Below are positions 1-8,200 of a stretch of DNA of 14,942 nt, in pieces. The translations under genes were made by a program, and so were the position numbers. The notes under the pieces are model-generated. The model was not told the DNA's origin. It ran no database searches and worked only from the letters and a program-made list of their open reading frames with translations. Positions within the stretch are counted from its first letter, which is position 1, and each line of letters begins with the position of its first letter. This stretch comes from Tetmemena sp. SeJ-2015 (taxonomy: Eukaryota > Ciliophora > Spirotrichea > Sporadotrichida > Oxytrichidae), in the NCBI GenBank assembly GCA_027382625.1, contig JAJKFJ010009065.1:1-14942 (forward strand). The letters are read 5' to 3'.

Positions 1-620
1 AATTACCTAGAGGGTCGGATTTTCAGCTAGCGAGGTCTAGAACTATCCAGCGATTCTAAGGAGACTTTTTGACCCTTGCTGATTACTCTTGCATTTAATT
101 TTGACTTCACCCCTGATTCTTACAATATTAAAAAGAATTTCAATTTGGTATATTTGCTTCTGTGTTAACATTTAAAAAAAAATAGAGAGATTTTAATTTA
201 AGAAACTCTTAAAATAATTAAAAATATTTATTCAAATATGTACGGAGTTGCTATTGAGAACTGGCTATTATTACTTAAAAGGATGACTACATATATTCCT
301 TAATGTCAAATTTAAAACAAAAAGATAAAAGATATCAGCCCCGATTTTGCATCTCTAGATAAAATTCAGGTTTACTGTAAGCAGTCTTTAACAGAACTTT
401 AAATTAGTCGCTTCAGAGATATTAATAAATGTCATGCTTGTACTAGTAGCTTCCTTAAACCACAGGAATTATAAATAAATAAAATTACCTTTTATTAGCT
501 TTAGCAATTCTTGGCTGACAAGAAAAGCTTATAGTACTAACTTTTAGCACAGAAGACGAGAGATTCGTCCAGGCTTTACAGAAGCAAACTATGAAATTTT
601 AGAATCATAAGGCCAGAGTA
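1..620. CDS. Coding-like island, gene E (frame and strand unresolved, partial)
   Basis: This stretch is clearly richer in G+C than its surroundings, and several frames are protein-like when TAA/TAG are read as Gln. One plus-strand frame runs from just after a TGA at 70-72 to a TGA at 592-594 and includes an ATG at 238; from base 331 it reads DISPDFASLDKIQVYCKQ. A second plus frame near 566 reads IRPGFTEANYEILE. This resembles HPGFTKSN of gene D, so plus is the favoured strand at that end. For bases 1-150 the minus strand is uninterrupted (VRIRGEVKIKCKSNQQG), while the plus strand has a TGA at 70-72. I cannot decide whether this is one gene with small IESs or two overlapping loci. The product is not recognised. 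Confidence 0.4.
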
Positions 621-1137
621 TAATAATTTAAAATTAATTTTTATAAATTTGATTAGTTTAATAAATTTCTTAACATTTTAATTTTCTAAAATTCGAGTTA
701 AATAAATTATTAAAAACTAGAAAAAAATAATAGAGTTTAAAGTTATAGAGTTTAAAGTTATAGAGTTTAAAGTTATAGAGTTTAATTAATTCATTTTGAA
801 TATATAAAAAACTAATTTATGCAATTGAATTTATACATTTGATATATGTAATCTCTGATTTTTCTAGCAAGAGTAATTAAATAATCTCAAAGCAGATTAC
901 TGATAGAGTTCATATTAGATATTTACAATATCTAATCCTTTTAAATCCTGAATTTGCAAAAGATAAATAAACGTTTAGCATATTAGAAAAGGTAAAATTA
1001 TGAATGTTTGAGAAATAAAAATAGATTAAAACAATACCTGGTTTTTGTTGAGATTTGTTAAATTAAACTCCTAGCCAAATGCAATTATTTACAGATAATG
1101 ATAATTAATTTAATGAGAAAAGCACATAGTAATAGTT
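621..1137. other. AT-rich noncoding stretch
   Basis: Very AT-rich sequence with no convincing protein-like island on either strand. It holds the 15-bp tandem repeat at 731-785. It probably is germline-limited or intergenic DNA. Confidence 0.5.
731..785. repeat. 15-bp tandem repeat, about 3.7 copies
   Basis: The unit TAGAGTTTAAAGTTA occurs perfectly at 731-745, 746-760 and 761-775, followed by a 10-base partial copy to 785. It lies in AT-rich noncoding DNA and has no coding periodicity, so it looks like a simple minisatellite. Confidence 0.95.
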
Positions 1138-1270
1138 AAGGAATTAAGATCCCCTAAAGGGCATATAATGCTTAATCGATTTAAAGTAATTCACAGGCGT
1201 AACTCCTTGATCAGTTGTGCCACGTCACCGCGAAAGCCCACCGAGAAAAGCACACAAATCAAACAAAAGT
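1138..1270. other. GC-rich island with nested inverted repeats; possible minus-strand ORF end or structured RNA
   Basis: This is the most GC-rich part of the window, especially about 1195-1250. At its left end ATTAAG (1143-1148) pairs with CTTAAT (1171-1176), enclosing CCCCTAAAGGG and GCATATAATGC, which are themselves self-complementary. On the minus strand an open frame with ATG near 1285 reads SVGFRGDVAQLIKELRL and ends in TGA near 1195. That could be the C-terminal MDS of a minus-strand gene. A plus frame is also open. A structured noncoding RNA and a short MDS both remain possible, and no tRNA or 5S signature was seen. Confidence 0.35.
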
Positions 1271-1290
1271 TTATTCCTTCAATTATCATT

Positions 1291-2040
1291 CATTTTGCTT
1301 CATGTAAGAAATAACATAAGTTCCATTTACGAACAAGAATTGAGATTTTGTCATATTCTTAATGAATAATGTAGATAATATATAAAGAGATCAAGGCTTT
1401 ATAAGAGGAAAATACTTGAAATATTAAATTTTTATTGTAGCACAGGAGATATTATTCTCAAAATACAATTTTATTAATTGTTTACTCTAAATAAAATTTA
1501 ATGGAATAAAAATCCTCATAACTAGAATTTTGTTGAACATCCTTGTTAATTTTGGCTATGTAATTTTAAATTTTCATTAATCTATTTTTAACACATACAC
1601 CAAAAATCAATTCACGTATATTTATTAAATCATAATTTTTGCTTCTTCTCTTGAAGCCTTCATTATTTTCCAAAATTGCTGAAATTTGTTTTAATGAGTG
1701 ACTCATATTTGTAAATTATTGGAGATATTATTACCTTAAAAATTTAGTAGAGTACACCTATAGAAAAGATAGCTGAATTTAAGTATTTATATTTCTTTAT
1801 AAGCAATTATTCAAGAGAAATTTTGATTAAATTATGAATAAGTTATAACTTATTTTATTATATCGTTAATATTTTTTTACTGATAATATTGGATCAGAGT
1901 CGTAATATTATGCCATTAACTTTGCATATGTAGAAGTTAAAATAAAGAAAATAACTTAAAAGAATATGACACTCACCTAGATAGAGATAAAATATTTGGT
2001 CTTGAAAAGCCAAAAAGTAAAACTCAATTTAAGTGCCTTA
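1291..2040. other. AT-rich stretch upstream of gene A
   Basis: Mostly AT-rich with no firm coding island. A plus frame stays open from about 1956 into gene A and a minus frame is also open, so the 5' end of the first gene A MDS is not fixed. No signal-peptide exon could be recognised. Any N-terminal MDS of gene A would have to lie here or elsewhere (scrambled). Confidence 0.4.
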
Positions 2041-2045
2041 AACTC

Positions 2046-2298
2046 ATGAATGTAGGAAACCTATAAACTTCTACCTGCCCTGATGGAACTTACTTCTTCC
2101 CTGTGATCATTGGTGGTACTGATACTGATTGCGCACAAGATGTGTAGCTCTAATGGGTAGATGTCACTTCAGATGGCAGGACTCTCATCACTGGCTATGT
2201 TGACAGTTCTTCGAGTGCTTCTTCTTGTCCAGCTTATACAAACTCACAGGCTGGAGTTTATAACTTCATCTCTATAGTTGATACTCAAGGTTAAAAAA
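2046..2298 (+). CDS. Gene A, MDS 1 (residues about 1-84)
   Basis: Coding block reading CPDGTYFFPVIIGGTD, then QLQWVDVTSDGRTLITGYV, then GVYNFISIVDTQG. Two in-frame TAG/TAA codons fall at conserved-looking Gln positions (DVQLQW). The ATG at 2046 is the nearest upstream Met, but the frame stays open above it, so the left boundary is uncertain. The block looks like one full repeat module with two or three Cys residues (CPDG, DTDC, SSCP). Confidence 0.75.
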
Positions 2299-5200
2299 TT
2301 TAAGAATTCTAATTAAATAGCAAGATATTAGTATAAGCTTTAAATTTAATTATAATTTTGCTTAATTGATACCATGATATTTAATCCTTTCATTAAAAAT
2401 AGAGGGTCTACTTAGATTATGATTAATTTCTTTAAATGTGAGACACTTCAAGCACTTATTACAAAAATTAATGTAATAGCTGCGTTTATAACTATAAGTA
2501 GAAAATAATAAACAATACCTAGAACTTACAAGAACTTTCAACTAGGAAATAATAAAACTATAACTTATTTACTAAATTTGAGTAAATGAGCAAATTAAAT
2601 TTCATATTCTACTTATCTTTAATTTATAAGCTACTTTTATCGTGTAGTTTAAATAAAATTATATCATTCATTCTCTTATCTCTTTCATCAATTGTAACTA
2701 CTTCAACAGTTTTTCTTATCTCATCCATATACCCATGAATATAATAATTCTTAGGTATGTATGTTTTTGAAAAGAATTATGACTTCCCTTGAATTTACGA
2801 TTGAATTTGTAATTAAGCCTCCTTTAGGAAATCTCGATTGGATGAATATAGTTAATTTTTTAATTTATAAAGATGAGTATAGCTCCAACAATATCTATCT
2901 AGGCTATTTCTGTCACTACAACTTATTCTTATGCAGCTGCTTACAGCGGCTCTACTACAAACATACTCAGAATTGCTTAGTTTTAGATTTCCATTATTCT
3001 ATTATTTTGACTTCTGACGGGACATAAACCAAAGAGCTGAGTTTGGATTCGCTATTTTTAAACCCTGGCAATTCAATGTCTACAATAGTAATTAGAGCAG
3101 ATAATGTCACATCAGAGCTTTATGTCTCAACCAAGATTATTCTTCTTAAAAACATTTCGGAAAAATTAATCAAATTTATTTATCCATTTTTAATTTTAGA
3201 GCTCAAAATTTTCTTAGTTTTAATTTTTATATTTTTTTTCTAGCATAGTTTTGTTATTAGAATATAAGATATTTTAGTGCCTTATTTCTTAAAATTAAAG
3301 AATCAGATTAATTTATTGAATAAAACATAAGAAAAAATTATTTTGCTTTCAAATTAATTGTTGATTTAGCAATAACACTGGAGTTTTATTATAAATATAT
3401 AGCCTTCAGTTACTCTGGGCATAAATTAAATTTGGGCAGGAGTTAGCTTTCTTCAAGTTGAGTACAACTTTTTCAATCTTGTGGTTTAAGCGAGTTCACG
3501 GAATCTCTTCGAATCCTGGCTACGATATTCTCGACTGCATATTTAATAAACTATAATAATTTATTCATAGTGGGAGTTGGAAATTTTTGGCAATTGGTAA
3601 ATTTCTATGCAGACGCAAGCACTTAGAAATACGCAATCTAGAAAATTTCCAAATCAGATGGTTCTATTACGAGTGAATTAGTTTTTCCAAATAACTAGCC
3701 AACAAATCTGCTTGGGCAAATGCGACTCAACTAAAATGAAAGCAACTGGCACACGGCATTTTAAACTTCAATTAAATAATTTTAGCAATGTACTATGGCT
3801 CATCATCCTAGTAATCCGTTCAGACAGGTTCATTTTATTTAATCAACGATTATATTTCTTGATTTATGATTCAACCTCCTCCAATCAAATTGATATAATG
3901 GTCAAAACTAGTAAATCATGAGTATTTATTGAATAATATGCTGAAAAACTTTTATTCAACTGACAGCTTCGCTTACGTTGATATGCAAGTCTAATCAGGG
4001 ACTGGAAACTGGCTTATACTCTGCAGATTTAATAGTAAGATTTCATTATATCGATAAAATGGCTTCCTTTAGATAAAATTCTAATGGTAGAAGTTGATTA
4101 CTCCTCTGGTGCCGCAAATAAAAAACTTTACCTGGACCATGGCGGGCAAACTTATTCTACTCTTTCGTAATATTTAGACTTTTACTAAGTGTTTTTGTTT
4201 AGAATAAGAGCTGGTTACTCAAACGGAGTGGTAATAATGGCTGGATGCATTTCTTCTTATCTTAGCAATACTCCAAAAAGAAGAATATTTTTAATCATTC
4301 TATTCAAGACCATGGATACTCTCAAAATTGGAGATACTAGTATCATGAATACCACAGTCGCTACAGTTGCTGATTATTTTAAATTTATAATATATTTTAG
4401 TTACAAAATATTCTGGAAATTTTAAGGAATAAAAATAGTTAAAAATGAGCATTAATTATTTTTTTTATATATTTTTCTCTCGCTCTTTTAATTAAAATTA
4501 TCTAATATCATTTTTCCAGATTTTCCTGGGAAAAAGTTTCTAGTTGGGGTTGTTCATTTTTTTGATTAACATGGGTTACGCTATTAATTCTTTTAATAGA
4601 TCATATTTTTAACCTGAAGTCCAATAGACATTTAAGAGTATATAATTCTTAGATTTCTTTATTTCGTTAATAAATGTTTTAAAATTTTAAAGTTGATCTC
4701 TATAATATTTTTCATTCTAACAATTTTATATTTGGAAGATAGTCTATTCAATTTAAAAAATTTGAAGCCTTAATATCCCATAGTCATATGATCGAATATG
4801 AATTTTGTTCGAAGCCACAAGCTAATGGAAATATGAGAATTAGTTAAATGATAAATCAGAGGGAGATTTATATCGATCTATTTAATGAATTATGATTTTT
4901 ACTAAAAGTAGGCATTAATTGAGATAATTCTAAGATTTGTGGGTCTTCTTTATTTGATCATGAATTTATTAAAGTCATTCTTTAATCTTAACTTACTCCT
5001 ATAACATTTTGAATATTACACTTATTTTTATTTCAGATTAATATTCTTTAAAAAATTTTGATTACCTTCCATAGACCATTGGTAGTTTGACTCCTTCGAC
5101 CACTCCTTTATACACTCCGACTTCTGAAACTACTGCTTCCACATACATCAATCAACCCTCGACTATGTCTTTCACCTTAACATCTTCTCTCCCTTACACT

Positions 5201-8200
5201 CTTAGAGATATCTATAATATCTAATGCTCACAATTAGCCTTTTTATTGTAATTTAGATACATTCACAAGTTAGTATGCCGAACTTCCATTATAAGTTAAT
5301 CCATCAGTAGTGAATCACAACTTTGATTAGGCATCATTAAGGAATCAAAGTGTCTCAGTCAGTGATTGCACAGGAAAAACATATACAATTACTGCAGTTA
5401 GAGGAGGTAGTGGAAGCACTATCTCTAAGATAACCTTTGATTCCTATACCAACACAATAAGCTTTTTTAATAACAAATATACTTAATTTAAACTCAATTA
5501 AAAGGGATCATTAATCTCAAATTATTTATAATCTAAATTTTATGAGTATATCTTAAAAATTTAGAATAATTATTGAGTAAACTATGATAATTTTTAAGTT
5601 GAATGGCAAGTATTATTAATTTCTAAAAGATTTTCTTCTCCACATCAAACGCTGAGTCAAGAGCGAAACGACACTTTTTAAAAATAGTCTATGTCTATAA
5701 AGTTGGAAAAATATTTCAATTAAATCAAATGTAATAAAGGTTTTCTATCTGAAAAAAGATGTAATCTGCTTGACAAAAACATCAGATATAGATTATAATT
5801 TCTTTAAATTATGTAGGATTTACATCAATAGTAGAATACTTTTCCTTATCTTGTTGTACCTAGTGCTATTTTATATAAAATCATCAAAATCATAAACACC
5901 ATCATTAAATCTAATAAATATTTAATCTATAGAAATCATTTTATATAAATATTTAACTATTAATTTATTATTTAATACAAAAAGATATTTATTTACAAAT
6001 TAGACAATTATGACTTAATTCACCGCAAGTGATAGATTAACGTTTTCCTTAGACGCATCATTTTCATTGCAAATTAATACTCCAACAGGCTCTAAATATG
6101 TCAATTTTATAGTTAGAGGCACTCTTTTAAAATTATAAAAAATAAATTTATATTAATTGAATTTATAGTTTTTGATCTACTACCTTCAATTTATAACCAT
6201 AAAACTTTAAAGAATATAGTTTATTTTTCTATAACGTGATGATGGCAGTATTTTTAATATTTTAAAGCTTCTATTTTATTCCAATTTTTATGATTTAATT
6301 GATAAGATAATAAAGTTAGGGAAAAGATTTTTTCTCAATAATAAATTGCGATTTAATAAAGGTTTATCTCATTTAAAAGGATGAAAAGTATTATAATTTT
6401 AAAAAATGAAATTAAAATTTAAAAATTACTTTTTATTCCTTCCTCGCATTCTATACTTAAACATGTAAATATGATTAAAAAAACTTATCTCTTTATTATT
6501 TTAATCCTATTTAAACCGTAATTTATATAAAAATAATTTAAATATTTTCTTTTAATAGTGTATTATGAATACTTTACAATATTTTCCTTTTAACTAGGAA
6601 TTTTATAAATAATTAATAAATGAATAAGAGTGATGTTTAAAAATTGTGCAAAGCATTATTTTATAGATAGATTTTACATTTAGTTATTTTTATTTATAAA
6701 AATAATAATATTTAATTTAAATTACTACTCCGCTGCCTATTGCAATAATATATTTAGTTTAAAATGAGAGTATAATGTGCATTATCTTTATCTCTAATGA
6801 AAATATAGAGAAATTTAAAATAAATGAATTTATAATTTTCATATTCTATCTATGCTGATTCACTTCTCCTGAATTTTTTTGAAAATCTAATTATTTCTAA
6901 ACTTAATTTAGAATAGTTAAGTTGATTCTCTTATAATAAATTGCTCTTTAAAATTTAAATTTTAATGATTAATTTTGAATAAAATGTTTTAAATGCTTAT
7001 GTAAAGGATCCTACAAATCCTAATCATAATAAACTTTAGATTTAATAATATAATAGAATAAAGAATAAATAAAGAGTTCGAGGAATCGCCACTTGCGAAC
7101 TTATATCAGCCTTAAAAGCTATTAAAAAAAAATCTATGCCTCCTAAATAAAATTCAATAAGCGAACGATGGAAAAAGTAATCTAGTCCATTAGCAGTTTT
7201 AACTATGATTACATCTTCTGGCATGAGAAAATGTTTGAGTGAGCTATAAAAAAAATTCTCTGGAAAACTTTAAAATATAACAGAGTTTAGTCTCTCCTTC
7301 GAGTAGATAATCGAAAAAGATTAAATCACAAGAGAGATCAGCGAGGTTGCAATAAGATTGTTTAGTTTATATCTTTCTCGCGTCATAACGATTTTAATAA
7401 TCCGTTATTACTAGTGAGCTCTGAATATCGTTCAAGTAAGTATAACATGGGGAATCCTACTGTTCTCATGCTATTTTTGGTTCTCATAATCCACATAGCC
7501 CTTTTTAAAAATTCACCTGATGCTTAAAGGACATATCTTTTAGAGGAATTTACATTATTTAAAGTATTGTAAAAAAAATAATTCTAAACTCAACCCGTCT
7601 TTGCATGTATGGGCTCTAAAATTAAACTTTCATATTGAATATTTGGTAATAAACTTAAAATTTTACTAATTATAACTTTGATTATGATCTTTTAATTTTA
7701 TTACAGCTTGTCAAGAGAGCATATACCCCCATAGTTTTGGATTTAATATTGATGTTGACTTGAACTACATGGATCTTGATGATTACAATAAATAAAAATC
7801 GAGATTAAAATATATCAATCTCAAATTAATAATTAAAGCCATCAAAAAATTTATCTAATTCAGTCACCTTATTTGAATGGTATCAGTTAATTCTTTATAC
7901 ATATATCTAAATAATTTTCATTCCGTAGAGGAAAAATAACTTCACAAGGACATTCAAGTTTTTTATAATCAAGATTAAATAATAGCTAGAACCTATGAAG
8001 ACGCAAGTAAACAACAACTAATATATTAAGTCTTTTTTTGTTTTATTTCCATTCTTTAATAAAAAATTATTATACTTTTAGACCCGATTTTTCAAAAACT
8101 TTTCAGTTTGATTTTGTAAAGCCTGGATGAAGGAAGAAGAAGTACTTACCATCTGGGTTAAAACTTGGTACTGTAAGAGCTCCTTGTCGGCCTAGTATTG

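Larger units (their letters stand above)
6111..7701 (+). other. IES A15, 1591 bp, pointer AATTTTAT
   Basis: AATTTTAT at 6103-6110 and 7694-7701. Joins GSKYVNFI to TACQESIYP in frame. The pointer is AT-only and a second 8-bp repeat nearby (TCTTTTAA) gives the wrong frame, so chance must be considered. Bases 6140-7060 are AT-rich with no gene seen; 7075-7544 hold gene D segments on the minus strand. Confidence 0.55.

Noticed and set aside
1138..1270. tRNA or 5S rRNA gene in the GC-rich island
   Set aside because: No B-box-like GGTTCGANTCC, no cloverleaf and no recognisable 5S segments could be found on either strand.
3712..3921. Apparent 69-codon plus ORF starting at MGKCDSTKM
   Set aside because: It crosses IESs A7 and A8 and is out of frame with gene A over its first half. 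Only its end (STSSNQIDIMVK) is real gene A sequence.
2847..4219. Short inserts as spliceosomal introns
   Set aside because: The inserts do not have GT...AG ends in any phase allowed by the repeats, and each is flanked by a direct repeat that introns do not require.
4189..4425. Apparent 78-codon plus ORF starting at GTG
   Set aside because: Only part is coding. Its start lies inside IES A11 and it runs into IES A12. The real segments are 4066-4186 and 4220-4376 in gene A.
7042..7224. 60-codon minus ORF starting MPEDVIIVK as a complete small gene
   Set aside because: The Met is an accident of the frame. The sequence is the continuation of gene D after a 43-bp IES, and its AT-rich tail is probably not coding.
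8117..8200. Plus-strand reading with TGA as Trp (KPG-W-RKKKYLPSG)
   Set aside because: The minus strand reads NPDGKYFFFLHPGFT over the same bases with no stop. Elsewhere TGA behaves as stop, so UGA=Trp is not needed.
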